Counted from the stretch's first letter, positions 23,990-34,980 are shown. The stretch: 64,000 nt of DNA from Pachyseris speciosa (GCA_016490735.1 JAEMWC010000252.1:111001-175000), one strand, 5' to 3'. Program-made: numbers and translations. Notes: generated from the letters alone by a model not told the origin.

Positions 23990-24750
23990 TTTGGACCTCT
24001 CTTGTCTAGCCTGCTTGCAGACGCTTCCTATTTCCTTTGTGATTTATTTGAGGGGAGGAGGCGGATGTACACAGGCTACTTATGTGGAACCTATACCAAA
24101 ACGGCCTCCCATCATATGCAGAGTCAGAAAACCTCTTTATGTTTGGCAGACGACCACCAAATGTACACGATTGGAGACTCCATCGAAGATGCCGCCCAAG
24201 AGCTTAAGAAAGAAACTGAGAAGATCACGCAGTGGTACAAAAAAAAAAACTTCTAAAAGGCCATTCCCAGGAAATTTCAGATCATCGTTATCGACCCAAA
24301 GTAGTAAAAAAAGAAAAAAAGAGTTTGCAGATGAAGTATCACTTGAAATAGGCCTTTTTAGCTTGTAGGTTTTGTTTTCCCAATGTAGACCATGCGATCT
24401 TCCCAAGGGGGTTTGCCTTTTGTCTTTTCATAAATTATGCGTACATATTCTCGTGAATAAGGCGAAATTTCAAAGAAACAGTTCTCTGGGGTAACATCAC
24501 GTGGTCTAATTGGGAAAACAAAATCTACAAGCTAAAAAGGTCTATTGATTATTCTCACTGGGAGTAAACATTGATGACAAACTAACATTTAGCGAACCTA
24601 TCAAAACTATTAGCAAGAGAGCAAGCCAAAAAGTTGGAGTGTTACTGAGGTTGTGAAATCTCATACCTTGCTCTGCTAAACTGCAACTCTATAAATCTGG
24701 CATTCTAACTTACTTGACGTACTATGACGTTGTATGGCACTTTTGTAACT
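23990..24750 (+). pseudogene. Non-LTR (CR1/Jockey-like) reverse transcriptase remnant
   Basis: Pieces of an RT domain in shifting frames: an FQNDLPSYAES-like segment, the catalytic [Y/F]ADD region at about 24145-24160 followed by HQMYTIGDSIEDAA, KKETEKITQWYKK, and further on VNIDDKLTF and KRASQKVGVLLRL. In this copy the ADD region is knocked out of frame; in the duplicate (60650-61430) it reads MYADDHQMY. A MITE (24355-24538) splits the gene. It has no 5' end, endonuclease or intact frame, so it is dead. Confidence 0.7.
24355..24538. mobile_element. MITE inserted in the RT remnant
   Basis: Terminal inverted repeats begin TTTTTAGCTTGTAG and end CTACAAGCTAAAAA, continuing inward through TTTTGTTTTCCCAATGTAGACCA for about 40 bp; total about 184 bp. 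The duplicate block has it at about 61045-61225, so it predates the duplication. The RT reading continues on both sides. Confidence 0.75.
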
Positions 24751-24883
24751 ACGCCCTTTAAGTATATTCTATTATTCTATTCTTCATGTTCTCGTTCCTA
24801 CAACTTGTCTTATTCGGGCGCCAGCGACGCAACGTCTCCCGCCTGACGATTTCGCTCCCTGTTCAGCCATTTTGCTGCGAGCG

Positions 24884-24937
24884 AAATATCACGTGACATG
24901 TACTTGTGACGTCACAAGTACATGTCACGCGATATTT
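24884..24937. repeat. 54-bp hairpin centred on GTGACGTCAC
   Basis: Near-perfect dyad: AAATATC...ACATGTACTTGTGACG / CGTCACAAGTACATGT...GATATTT. The copy at about 61572-61626 has degenerated. The CRE-like core (TGACGTCA) may be chance within a palindromic element. Confidence 0.55.
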
Positions 24938-25377
24938 TGGCCGCGCGACAATCGGGACACTTTTGAAGGTGAAAAGCGGGTATTTCGAAAGACAAAAAAC
25001 GGGGTTTCAGCCATTTCGGACGCTTTTTAACTTTCGATTTGTTTTTTAGGGATATTCATCTTCCAAAAACGGGAAAACAAAATTCGTGTCATATGCACTT
25101 TTAAGAAACAACCAATTTTTTTTAAATGGATGGTACGACGAACAATATCTTACTTATGTGACTATTTACAAGGATAGTTTTATGGGACATGTTAAAACCT
25201 TTCACAAGTGGTATTCATATAAATTACCAGTTACAGCTTATATTAGACGGCATACGAGGTATCTCTTCACTAAGTTATTCCCGTTTTCGGTTCGTGCGTA
25301 CAGTCCGTACGAAATTAGAACTAGCCATCCCTATACAAAATGTACTGTTTCCTCACACCAGTTCGTTTTACTTATCA

Positions 25378-25681
25378 ACAATTATTCACCGAAGTGGAGG
25401 TGAATAGTGGTCGATATTTACCGAGCCGCGAAGCGGCGAGGTAAATATCCACCACTTTCACCGACACTGAGGTGAATAATTGTTTTAGTATATACCACAC
25501 AAGCTGAATAATTAGCGGACCAAAAACATTACTTTATGTGTGAAAATATACCGACAAGCGGTCGGAAATTGTAAAATCTCGCGCGCCGGCTGCTCGGAGG
25601 TGAATAGTACCTGCTATTCACCTCCGTGTTAACCAATCACAGCACGCGAAAAGCACTATTCACTTGTGTGGTATATACTAA
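25378..25681. mobile_element. Palindromic MITE 3' of the receptor remnant
   Basis: A strong hairpin at 25378-25482 (CAATTATTCACC ... GGTGAATAATTG with centre GAGCCGCGAAGCGGC) is followed by a second GGTGAATAG/CTATTCACC pair and the end GTGGTATATACTA. Related array units (e.g. near 58250) lack it at the corresponding site, which supports insertion. An essentially identical copy is at 62062-62365. Confidence 0.65.
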
Positions 25682-26651
25682 TGTGAATTATTGCAGTTTA
25701 CACGAAAGTTTGTGCGAATACAGAAAATTGAGGAAACAAATATTGTTAGGCTTTTCTGGAAATCATGTCATGTACGGGAGGTTCAGAAGCCAAGACATAT
25801 CGCAGTGCGAATTTTTAAGACCTACTGTTGGTCTGCGCCGCTAGAACACTGTAGGAGTTTCTAAGAGCTTTTGAAAATTACCACTGAAAATAAAACAGAT
25901 GCATGCAGGATTGATGGCAGAATTTGAGAAGGCCGTAAACTTGGCAATGAGTTCATATAGATAAAGAAGCTACAAGTTGAAGTAATATCACTGCCAAAGC
26001 GGTCTAGTATCTAGCCAATAGCCCTGGCACCCAGCACAGTACAAACATCAACACGATAGCAATGGCCATCTTCAGCACGTTTCTGTTTCTTTTGGCTGGT
26101 TGTTGCTCAGAGTTGGCTGATTGTTCGCCTGGAATCTTCTGGAACTTGAGCTTGACGAGGATATGATGGAGTAAAGTATGCCGGGACAACAAGAAAAGAG
26201 GGATGTAAAAACTAGCATCGTCACTTGCTAGGACGAAATCTAAAAAAGAGATGGACTCTCCGAAAACTTCATTCCAAAGGATGCGACACTGTTGTCCTTG
26301 AATTCAACAAGTTTGAAGGTGACGAAATGTGGAGAGAAGACTGCAACAGCGACGATCCAGGTGGCCATAATGAAGTAGGGGCGCAGCTTTGAACTGATGC
26401 GTGGGGAGTTGAGAGGATAAACTGCGGCTCCTAATTGCCGGATCCACTGTTTTCAGAACCAAACTCTGAGAAGACAGAACACCGGAGACGTCTATTAAGA
26501 AGGGAACCAACTTGCACAAGGCCAGACCAAGAGGACCACTGATAAACCAGGAGTTCTCAGATTACAACTGACTTAGGTTCCGCGGGAACAAGAATATAGG
26601 AAACAGCAAGTCGGACATGGCCATGTTGACGATGAAAAAGTTGCTCGGTGA

Positions 26652-27338
26652 ATTGGATATATGCGTATCCCTTTGGAAGAGACGTCGACCAAACAGACCT
26701 TTGGAGAAATAGTTTATAGAATGAACGGTTAAGTTCTTTATGTTTTATTTTGTCAAACTACAAAGGAAAGTAAAGGATATACGTTACAATATTTTACGGA
26801 TACAACTAACTACTAGAACAGCAAAGAGTACCAGAAAATCACTAAAGCTACTTAAAATTCTGGTTGCCTTCTGTTCTAACTTTATGAGGCGAGGCGCGTT
26901 TCAATTTATACTTTTACGACAATATGTGCGATATGCAGGCGTGTTTAAATCACGAAATGGCGAAATGACAAAATGACGAAATAACAAAATGAAGAAATGG
27001 GGAAATGACAAAATGAGGATGCTCTAGGAGTGTTGACGTGTGAACGCTGTTCTTTGACGTACTACCGTGGAATACTCTGGATCTCTGAATTTACAGTGCG
27101 AACCCGACCGAAAGCCGTGAATACTTTGATGCTAATCTTTTGTGTACTTCACGCGCGGTTCCATATCTCATCTAATTGGTGGTCGTACAACTGGGAATGT
27201 CAAAATCAAATAAGGGCCGTATATGCTGAGAAACTCCCCGCAAAGTCGTACTCACGTATGTATTTAACACATATCTATTTATCCTCTCACAAAGTCTCAA
27301 TTTTTGCGTCAAAAATATGTGCGATATGCAAAACACTC
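26652..27338. other. About 690-bp insertion between TM1 and TM2 of the receptor pseudogene
   Basis: Unrelated DNA between the RKL codons of the first block and the TM2 block. It contains an AT-rich stretch and a run of GAAATGACAAAATGA-type repeats at about 26953-27017. It is present in the duplicate (63336 to the window end), so it is older than the duplication. Superfamily unknown; termini are not clear by eye. No ORF above 111 codons and no domain. Confidence 0.6.
26953..27017. repeat. Short direct repeats CGAAATGACAAAATGA
   Basis: Imperfect 7-16 bp direct repeats of [C/A]GAAATG and ACAAAATGA inside the 690-bp insertion. The same array is at 63636-63700. Confidence 0.6.
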
Positions 27339-27907
27339 AGTTTCCTCAAGACTTGGGTTTTGTAAACAACTATTCCTACCAAGGAATTCCCGACCAGCGA
27401 AACAACAAAGATTAGGCAGTAAGCAACGGTCTCCCCAATTTTTGATGTTGTAGAGTTTAGGCCTGTCCCGATTGGGCTGGGCACTTTTTCGAATTTGGAG
27501 CACTATTTTACATTTCCAGCACTCTTGACCACTTAATTGACTTTTGAGCAGAATTTGAACATTTTTTTCGCTTTTTGGGAGACATTTCAGCACATTTTTA
27601 ACAAGTTTCCATATGTTAAATGTATTCAGTAAAGCCTCGTGATTCTATTATCGTGAATTTGAATAATTCAACCTTGTCGCCGGACTGGCTAACTGTTTAG
27701 TTTAGTTTATTGAGATTCATCACAAGAAAATATATACATTAATATAACAATACTATGACGTGACCGGGGAGACGAACAGAGCAGAGCCCCAATTGAAACG
27801 TATCCCCTTGGTTAAAAAAGATAAAAATTAGACTTACATGGTAAAATTAATTAGACTTACATAATAAATTAAGAAAGGAAAAAAAATTATGCAAAATAAT
27901 TGACAAA

Positions 27908-29302
27908 TCATGGCGGACTATAAGTTTGTAGTAGACCTCTGAAGTGATCGTTAAGATGGACTCTAAACCACAAGAGATCCTGGCTAGACTTAAGTATATT
28001 AGGTAAGCTGTTCCACAACTTAACAGTCCTAGGAAAATAGCTGTTACAATAGTATTCCTGATCGTGCCTAGAAAGTAGGTCAAAGTTGGCTTGATGAAAC
28101 TGATTACGGGTTCTATAGTGCCGAGTGGCAGTTTGAATGAAACGACCAAAATTACTAGTAACAGTTCCAGTTTTATACCTAAACAGGAGAACTAAATCAT
28201 GCATTTGTCTACGAAAATCAAGAGGTAGTAGATTAAGCTGGTCTAATCTATTAGTATAACTGACTTCTCTTTGAGGATAGTTCAATATGAATTTAGTGGC
28301 ACGCCTCTGAATATTCTCTATCAGTCTACGATGTTTTACCAAGTAGGGTGACCACAAACTTGATGAATATTCTAGTAACGGCCTGACAAGCGCCGTGTAT
28401 AACAGTTTTCTCGTCTGGACGTCACGAATGTCCCTGCCACACAGCCTCTTCACTAGACCAAGTACCCTATTCGCCTTCGCACACATCTGTTCGATGAGAC
28501 TATTCCATGTGCAGTTACCAGAGACAGATACGCCCAAATCAGAGGTTTCAGGAAAGTGCGATAATACTTCCTCGCCAAGATGATATGTGTTGAGGGGCTT
28601 TCTACGAGATCTTCGCTTGGACATACGCAAAACCTTACATTTAGTAGTGTTAAATGCCATCCTATGATCGCTGCTCCGTGAATGTAAACCATCTAGGTCA
28701 GATTGCAACAAGGCAGGAGAACTTACAGAGTCTATAGGCCGGTAAAGTTTGCTGTCGTCCGCAAAAAGGGCGAAGCTTGATCCATGCTGTACGTACGTTT
28801 TTACAAAAACCAAGAACAACAGAGGCCTCAGTATGGAGCCCTGTGGTACCCCAGATGTTACAGGTAGCCAATCCGAGAAGGCGCCCTCTAGAACGACCCG
28901 CTGTTGTCTATTTGACAGATAGCTCGCAAACCATCGGAGGGCGGTGCCTGAAATACCATGGCGGTGGAGTTTAGTCAATAAGAGGTCATGGGGCACCTTG
29001 TCAAATGCCTTAGAGAGATCGAGGTGTATGACATCTACCTCCTGACCTCCAGCAACCATGTCCAGGATGTCATGATATACCTCTAATAATTGTGTAACTG
29101 TTGATTTCCCTCGTAAAAATCCATGTTGCAGATTGTACAGTAGAGGTGCAAAGTGTGGATAGCAGCGGCTAAAAACACACCTTTCTAACACTTTTGAGAC
29201 TATGCAAAGCAGGAAAATCGGTCGATAATTCTCTGCCAGAGTCGGGACGTCCTTTTTGAAAACGGAAGAGACATTTGCACGTTTCAACAGCACGGGTACC
29301 AC
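27908..29302 (-). CDS. Non-LTR retrotransposon reverse transcriptase (CR1/Jockey-like), 5'-truncated
   Basis: A 464-codon open frame for a retrotransposon polyprotein C-terminal half. RT blocks in order: NYRPIFLLCIVSKVLER, QHGFLRGKST, HLDLSKAFDKVPHD (catalytic Asp), SGVPQGSILRPLLF, FALFADDSKLY (catalytic FADD), then thumb and connection with SLWSPY and ENIQRRATKFI, ending at a tail motif PRTVKLWNSLP. The frame continues a little beyond 29302 without a start codon, and no endonuclease domain is present, so the copy is 5'-truncated. The Arg after GSIL, where Gly is usual, is a likely inactivating change. The 3' UTR runs leftward to about 27690. Nested in the hAT-like element. Confidence 0.88.
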   Translation of the reverse strand: MVPVLLKRANVSSVFKKDVPTLAENYRPIFLLCIVSKVLERCVFSRCYPHFAPLLYNLQHGFLRGKSTVTQLLEVYHDILDMVAGGQEVDVIHLDLSKAFDKVPHDLLLTKLHRHGISGTALRWFASYLSNRQQRVVLEGAFSDWLPVTSGVPQGSILRPLLFLVFVKTYVQHGSSFALFADDSKLYRPIDSVSSPALLQSDLDGLHSRSSDHRMAFNTTKCKVLRMSKRRSRRKPLNTYHLGEEVLSHFPETSDLGVSVSGNCTWNSLIEQMCAKANRVLGLVKRLCGRDIRDVQTRKLLYTALVRPLLEYSSSLWSPYLVKHRRLIENIQRRATKFILNYPQREVSYTNRLDQLNLLPLDFRRQMHDLVLLFRYKTGTVTSNFGRFIQTATRHYRTRNQFHQANFDLLSRHDQEYYCNSYFPRTVKLWNSLPNILKSSQDLLWFRVHLNDHFRGLLQTYSPP

Positions 29303-29398
29303 CCGTGGAAATGCACGAGCTATGGTCCTTTTAACAGTGGAACAGTCGATTATGGTTGGTTCGTGTTTCTCAAAACTTTTAGCGCTCTTTTCTGTTCA

Positions 29399-29643
29399 GT
29401 GCAGCTGGACAAGTTTCTGAGGCCGGCACACACGAGGGGAATATTGCAGGGAACGGTCGCGGTGGGGACCAGGCGTGCGTTTCTCGAAACCCTGAAAGCT
29501 TTTCGGGTCTATTTCGGGTGCCACAATTTCCTTCATATCTTAAAAACGAAGACGTTTCCGGGAATGAAATTTTGCAACAAATTTTCCCTTTCGTATCTTT
29601 AAATCATAGTTAAAGGCCAGCTTTTTAGAATAGATGGATCTTG

Positions 29644-29683
<40 letters not shown>

Positions 29684-31428
29684 GGCCCCCAGTTCCCTTC
29701 GTGTGAACTAACCGAAATCTACTCGCTGGGACCAAAATTTGTTTCCTGCGAATGTTCCCACGAAATCAAACCTGTTTGAATTCGTGGGACCGTTCGCAGG
29801 GAACATCCCCTGAAAAAGGCTTGTTCCCTTCCTGTGAACTGTGCGTAAAAGTATAACAACGTGGGAATATTCCCTGCGAACAATTTCAAACTTTCAGTGG
29901 ATTTACTTTTATTTTTCTCTGGTTTTGCTGAATAAAACATCCTTCCTTCAACTCCAAAAACAAAATCTTATCGAAACTGCAAGTTACAAACACTTAGTAA
30001 GTTGATAGCTGAGTTAATCTTTTGTCTCACGATTGAGTCACAAAAATGTGTATCGCGACGTTTGGACCGCTATACTGCTGGTCTTCATCAGGCGATGGTG
30101 TCGACTTGGTGCGTGTGAGTATGAAGCACCGTGGCTGGTGGTGATTGGTGCGTTTCGATCCTCGCTTAGGCTTTTGATGATTGGAGGATGTCGATCCTTG
30201 TCGTTCAGACTAGAAATTGTTCCCTCAGCGGTCAGCTTTGGTACTGATCGGCTGTTGTGTTGTTTGATCGAGGGCATCCACGCTTCAGGAATTTCAATGC
30301 CACTGTCCCTGTTGATGTTGTTAGGGTGAAGTCTTATGTGAATAGCCTATTTTACCCTACAGGTGTACCAATGTGGATAACTTCGTCCCAGAGCGGATAA
30401 TGTCCGGTTGCGTTGCTATGTTCTGAAACGGCGGTGGATAGGGTTCTACCAAGCCGAATGTCTCTATCGTGTTCCTTAATCCGTTCATGGATAGATCTTC
30501 TCGTCTCCCCAATATAAACCTTACCACATTCGCAGGGAATCTTGTAGACTACTCCGTCTTGTTTTACTGGATCGACAATGTCCTTAGCTCGCACTAGGTG
30601 TCATCTAAGAGTTGTGTCAGATCTGAAAACAGTCCGTATGCCTTGTTGTTGTAGGCAACGGCGAAGAGCCTCCGATGTGCCTTTGACGTATGGCAGAACC
30701 AAAGTAGATTTAATTTCGGGTTCAGGTTCTTTAGTGGGTGTTCGTCCCCTGGTTTTTGTAAGGTTTTTTACAAACGAAGACGGATAACCGTTGGAAACAA
30801 GGACCGATGAGAGGTGTTTCTTTTCATGAGAGATAACAGATGGTTTTGTAATGAGGTGTGTAGATCGATCGTACCGGCACTTGACAATACCGCGTTTTAC
30901 AGATTGCGCGTGGTGTGAATCATACGCTAGCTACTGGTCAGTGTGCGGAGGCTTTCTGTAAACACTAGTAGAGAGGTATCCATTCGAATCCTTAATGATC
31001 AACCTATCAAGGAAGGGAATTCAGTTTTCATTCTCACTTTCCATTGTGAAACGGATCGTCGGCTGTTGGCTATTGAGGTGTTGTAAGAAAGAGTCAAATT
31101 TGTCACGAGTAAGTTTATAGACGAACAATGTGAGGCGTTATAAGCATACGCTGGTTTATTTCAATGTATTTTGCGGCTCGTTATTTACTGCGTGCTATAA
31201 TTTTAATTAACTTTCTTGAGCTTATGACTGATCCTGACTCCGCGGCTCATTTCTCGTCTATTTTTCGAGAATCTCAGTCAAAGAAAAACTAAAATTTATG
31301 CTATTCCGTCTCCCCCCGCGTAAACCCTTTTGTCCCCGTAACTGGTTTCACGGTCTGAACTCTTCAGGGGAATATTCCCTGCGACCCTACTCTGCGAATA
31401 TTCCCTCGTGTATGCAGCTGAACGAGTT
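29399..31428. repeat. Inner inverted repeat around the Penelope remnant
   Basis: Left CACACGAGGGGAATATTGCAG near 29429 pairs with right CTGCGAATATTCCCTCGTGT near 31392; both are followed outward by a CAGCTG word. Further GGGAACA/TGTTCCC-like inverted words fill 29690-29870. This suggests a non-autonomous DNA element that received the Penelope insertion before or after landing in the hAT element. Confidence 0.5.
30000..31130 (-). pseudogene. Penelope-like element remnant with GIY-YIG endonuclease
   Basis: On the minus strand from about 31130: an RT C-terminal part with FTMESENEN, IPFLDRLI and VYRKPPHTD, then TFRSDTTLR-like text, then the GIY-YIG (URI) endonuclease at 30352-30594: GVVYKIPCECGKVYIGETRR followed by SIHERIKEHDRDIRLGRT and SEHSNATGH. 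The downstream part to about 30000 keeps the Penelope-type 3' coding tail. At least three stop codons interrupt it (including after MESENEN and after TTLR). RT plus GIY-YIG in this order is diagnostic of Penelope-like elements. The catalytic RT motifs are 5' of the preserved part and missing. Confidence 0.85.
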
Positions 31429-31925
31429 TTTCAGTCTACTTAACGCCCAGCAAGACAGTGCTCTACAAGATTGTATTGAAGCTTCTATGATGCTTCGATA
31501 CAATAGATCGAAGAGAGACCAGCAGTTGTAGCTATACGGTTGATTGCGTACAGCTCTGTGATGCTATGTACTTTACTGAGTTTTAGTTCGACAAACGTTG
31601 TTATACTTTATGGTCACCTCAGTAATAGAAAATCGAGAGTTAAAAGTTTGATAAAACTAGGAATATGTATGAACAGCTGCTCATGAGGAAATAATAAAAA
31701 AACTGCGAGCAACTTTCGTGCACTATTTCTAACTTTCAAGCACTTTTTTTTTAAAATTGAGCACTATTTGAGCACTTTTTGGCGATTTTTCCAGCGCAAT
31801 CGGGACAGACCTAGTAGAGTTCAGGGAGAAGGAGCAGCTCGATCTATTCACCTTTGTATTCATGTTTGCTGAATTTCAGATAGTTTTGTTGCTTCTCTCA
31901 AATTCAGTTGTTTTAGGGCCAGTGT

Positions 31926-31938
31926 TGCTCTATTTATG
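31926..31938 (-). promoter_or_regulatory. TATA-like site upstream of the split receptor
   Basis: AGCATAAATAGAGCAACAC on the minus strand, about 70 bp 5' of the start codon at 31863. It matches the block upstream of the intact receptor at 17613 in sequence and spacing. Confidence 0.45.
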
Positions 31939-31939
31939 C

Positions 31940-32559
31940 TGAAGATTCACAAGGATACTGGCATAGACTTCCCAAACTCCAGACAAGCGAGGGAAATTTT
32001 TCCTGTCAAGCATAAACCTAAATCTATCTCGATGGAAATGTAACCCTTTGAACTCATAAACGACAGAAATATTGCGCCTTTATTTTAATTGTCTTAATAG
32101 TGTCGCCTTTCTATTTGGTTTGTGCGATCTGCGTGGGTTTTAATATATAAATAACGGTTAGCAAATAATATAGATTCAAAATTTTCTTTAATGAGACTTT
32201 TCGCGAATATTCGTCCATAAGCTTTATTGCAGGTGACTTCTGTTTGATGCGAGTGCTTAATTTTTTTTTATTTTATTTTAAATTACACCAAGTAAATCCA
32301 CGGGAAAAAGATAAATTTTAAGCTTTTGGATCTGATTAGAGTTTCCAAAATAATACAAGACAATAAATTTTAAACAGAAGACAAGCTACAATTTTTTAAA
32401 ACCTGCAACATGTAGATTTAATTATAATGTAGGAGGTAACGAAAGGTTAACAACTGCTGAGAAACGCTCAAAAAGTGCTTAACGCACTCGCTTTCGGCTT
32501 GTGCTTCTCTAGACTCTCGTTCTTCAAAATTCCCTCGTGCCAATATTCCTTAAAAATGC
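31940..32559. other. No gene seen
   Basis: AT-rich DNA between the receptor promoter block and the array flank. No conserved ORF and no repeat recognised. Confidence 0.5.
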
Positions 32560-34006
32560 ACTCAGTGGGTTTTGTTTTTCCTTAATAGCTGCACATATGC
32601 ATATGGCATGTTTAGTTGTTTGTTTTGATCTCCCTTTATTTTCATACGCGTCTTTCTCGTCGTTTTCTGCTTTGTACGTGTTTCCTTCTCTTTACTTTCT
32701 GTTCGAAACGTGACCACTTCGGAAACTGAGAAGTTTATATCTGTAAAAGCCTCCGAAAGGAGCGTACGCTAAATAGCTAATCACTCCACCCGAACGGAGC
32801 TTGCTATTCTCGATTAATTCTAGCTTGTGGTTGCACAAATTGATGGACAATATTTTTCTATGACAATCGTTATTCCTTGCTGGCGCACTCTATACAAACA
32901 CCTGATGTAATTGAGCGCCCGCTAACTAATTTGGCTGTTTAAAACCTTGTCTCCAGTGTGGAAGAGATCTGGTATCAAATATACAGGGACTAAAATGCGC
33001 TTAACTGTCTGTGAAATAATTGAGCTATCTATGATGTAAGGAGAGATCGAATTTTGATCAGAGCGTACAAAGGAAGTCTTAATATTCAATCTGTTTAAAC
33101 ATTTCATGGAGATTCTACTTTTAAAAAGTATATTAAAACACCTGCCTCTAAGTTGACATCTAAAATACTCATCAGATCTGTTAATCAAGCCTAGCATCGA
33201 GATCGTGGCGAAACTGACATTCCTTTAGGATAGAAAAGAAAATGCAGCCGGCTCAAGCATATATATGGCCGCCAATATCAAATTTAAAGCAATCGAGCTC
33301 ATAGTAGAACAACTGAGCTTGGTAAAGATTCGGTAGCCGCGCAGCTCCTATAAGCTCTAAATTTCACTGGCGGGGATAGTGTCGCAGCCCTATTGTTTTA
33401 GGGTCCATTGTTTTAGGGTTCATTGTTTGTGTTGTTTGTTCTTTTGCCTCACCTGAAGGGTATGTTAAGCAAGGGGCTAAAATGGTGAAGTAGAGAGTGT
33501 ACTCGTAGGCAAACTTTTATATTTTTTAATCTCAAAACTCGAAACCACTAAACGTAAGAAAAGCTGAAAAAACAAAACCAAAACGCTAACGAAAAGAAAA
33601 CAACACCAGAACAAAACGAAACAAAACAAAAACGCGGCAGCACACTCAGTTTCCATCAGGAATCGCCTGTAGTCAGTAAGATACTCCAAAATATTTCTAG
33701 CCTCCTTCAGTAGAACATTGAAACTGGGTACAGATCATAGCTTCGAGTTTTCGACCGTCTATGAAATATAGTTCTGGGATATATGGTCCCGAATTCCTGG
33801 TGGTCGTTGAGTATTCCTCGTGTTTGTCTGAAATTGCCTTACAGCCGTGTTTCGGGAAGAATTTCTTCTGCCCACACCCCCGACCAACCCCTCCCCCCTT
33901 CCCCCTACCCCACTCACCCAAATCCGCCCCCCACACCTCCTCATCTCCAATCCGAAATAGATAAAAATTCCCAATACCTTTTTTCAGAATTTTAACGAGA
34001 TATTCT
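32560..34006. repeat. Array flanking unit, copy interrupted by the viral element
   Basis: Colinear and highly similar to 8740-10190: CTTTATTTTCATACGCG block, CAAAACAAAAACGCGGC tract, GTTCTGGGATATATG, polypyrimidine tract at about 33880-33930, then TTTTAACGAGATATTCT. The match to 10190 stops dead at 34006; in the other copy the text continues GCTCACTGCTTG. This pins the left edge of the Polinton-type insertion. Confidence 0.8.
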
Positions 34007-34069
34007 AGTAGTATAGTGTTTGGGGGTACGAAATCAATTGATTTCGTTTTCCCCAAACACTATACTACT
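34007..34069. repeat. 63-bp palindrome at the viral left edge
   Basis: Outer arms AGTAGTATAGTGTTTGGGG and CCCCAAACACTATACTACT pair exactly; the centre GAAATCAATTGATTTC is itself a perfect dyad. Only four or five bases between arm and centre fail to pair. It lies exactly at the host/virus junction. Confidence 0.85.
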
Positions 34070-34090
34070 CACCTTCTGGTCTCGTATTCT

Positions 34091-34190
34091 GGAATATATA
34101 GTTATTTAATTTGATGGAATATATAGTTATTTAATTTGATGGAATATATAGTTATTTAATTTGATGGAATCTATAGTTGTTCAATCTGAT
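34091..34190. repeat. Four 25-bp tandem repeats in the viral terminus
   Basis: Three identical units GGAATATATAGTTATTTAAT+TTGAT and a fourth with four changes. Immediately after, GCGTGACATTCTCGGAAAA occurs twice (about 34219 and 34248). Short terminal arrays of this kind are common in Polinton termini; the role is unknown. Confidence 0.85.
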
Positions 34191-34980
34191 GGAACCAAGG
34201 TCAGCACACTTCATAAAATGCGTGACATTCTCGGAAAAATCACCAAGCGTGACATTCTCGGAAAACAGGGAATGAGTCATCGCTATAGCTGCAGAAAAAA
34301 AAATAGCAAAACTGGTGGCCACCAGAACCTCTCATGAGGGACTTAATTTGGAATTTGAATCACCACCCGTCCCTCATGAGAGGTTTTTTTGTTTTGTTTT
34401 TTTGAATTCCCACCACCACACCACCAGAGCTCTGGCCCTATCAGACCCTCTTGGGGCCAATTATTTGTTTTTTTCACCCTCCGGCTTGAGATTGGACCGG
34501 CACTTCTGTCAAGCCTAAGCCTAAGCTTCACTATAGCTCTACCCAACAATCCGACACCATCTAAGGGTGATTTTTTATTTTTCATTTTTTATTTTTCATT
34601 TTTTTATTTTTAATTTTTTTATTTTTCATGTTTTATTTTTATTTTTATTTTTCAACCCATGGAATAACGGCGGGGTTTTTTCGTTATTCCACGGGGTGGC
34701 TTGTATACATTTCGCTAACGAAAGGCCCCCGCTTTTTCCAATCGTTAGATACTCTGTATACAAGCCACACTTTATCTGTGTGAAACAACCCTTATATTTT
34801 CGTTTGTATTTTCATTTTTATGCTTGTGGTACATAAATGAAATTTACAAAGATAAAAAATAATACGCATGTGTAAAAAGCGAAAAATCTGACGTAGTTTG
34901 ATGACTCATTCGAAAGGGAAACCCCCCAAAGAGGGCAGTATTTTAAAACTCACAAAAATCATATGGCGTGACGTCAACAG
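34191..34980. other. Viral left non-coding region with hairpins
   Basis: No gene. Three dyads are visible: CCTCTCATGAGGGAC (34327) with GTCCCTCATGAGAGG (34370); GGAATAACG (34661) with CGTTATTCC (34682); and GGCTTGTATACA (34699) with TGTATACAAGCC (34754). A long T/A homopolymer-like tract spans about 34567-34652. The last may be a terminator for the minus-strand polymerase transcript. Confidence 0.55.

Larger units (their letters stand above)
19240..27340. repeat. Segmental duplication, copy 1
   Basis: Colinear, same-orientation match to about 55270-64000. The offset is about 35,990 bp in the left part (e.g. 20270 with 56266), about 36,300 after a SINE present only in copy 2, and 36,650-36,684 from about 22,430 on. 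Identity is moderate on the left and very high from about 24,800 to 27,340, with only occasional differences. The part between about 21,572 and 22,420 is not shared: copy 2 has a receptor fragment there, copy 1 does not. The match may continue past the window end. Confidence 0.85.
27458..31813. mobile_element. hAT-like DNA element (4.36 kb), non-autonomous and nested
   Basis: The left end TAGGCCTGTCCCGATTG is mirrored at the right by CAATCGGGACAGACCTA. Both ends are flanked by the 8-bp direct repeat GTAGAGTT (27450-27457 and 31814-31821). An 8-bp duplication with a T/CAGG..TGTCC-type terminus is characteristic of hAT transposons. GCACTTTTT/GCACTATTT words cluster inside both ends, like subterminal transposase-binding motifs. 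No hAT transposase (no RRDE/BED region) is seen; the interior is occupied by a CR1-like RT and a Penelope-like remnant inside an inner inverted repeat. It is inserted in the N-terminal coding part of a receptor gene. Confidence 0.85.
25822..31863 (-). pseudogene. Split GPCR pseudogene (third array member)
   Basis: Receptor-derived sequence occurs in three blocks: 31822-31863 (start codon and first residues), 27340-27457 (continuing through TM1, SLVGNSLVGIVVYKTQ) and 25822-26650 (TM2 NFFIVNMAMSDLLFP to the C-terminal SSGADQQ and stop). The first gap is a hAT-like element with exact target duplication; the second is about 690 bp of unrelated DNA. Within 25822-26650 there are several frame breaks: TM6 reads FVLCWVPG and then a stop, and part of TM3-TM5 is out of frame. 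The order and orientation match the intact paralogue at 16645-17613. A near-identical copy of the 3' block with the same 690-bp interruption is at 62506-64000. Certainly non-functional. Confidence 0.85.

Noticed and set aside
27287..27484. Short ORF beginning in the hAT end
   Set aside because: Its useful part is the TM1 block of the split receptor; the first residues come from the transposon terminus and the last from the 690-bp insertion.
34091..34190. CRISPR-like array
   Set aside because: Units are contiguous 25-bp tandem repeats without spacers, in a eukaryotic setting.
34567..34660. Phe/Tyr-rich membrane peptide
   Set aside because: Translation of a TTTTTATTTTTCAT low-complexity tract; not coding.
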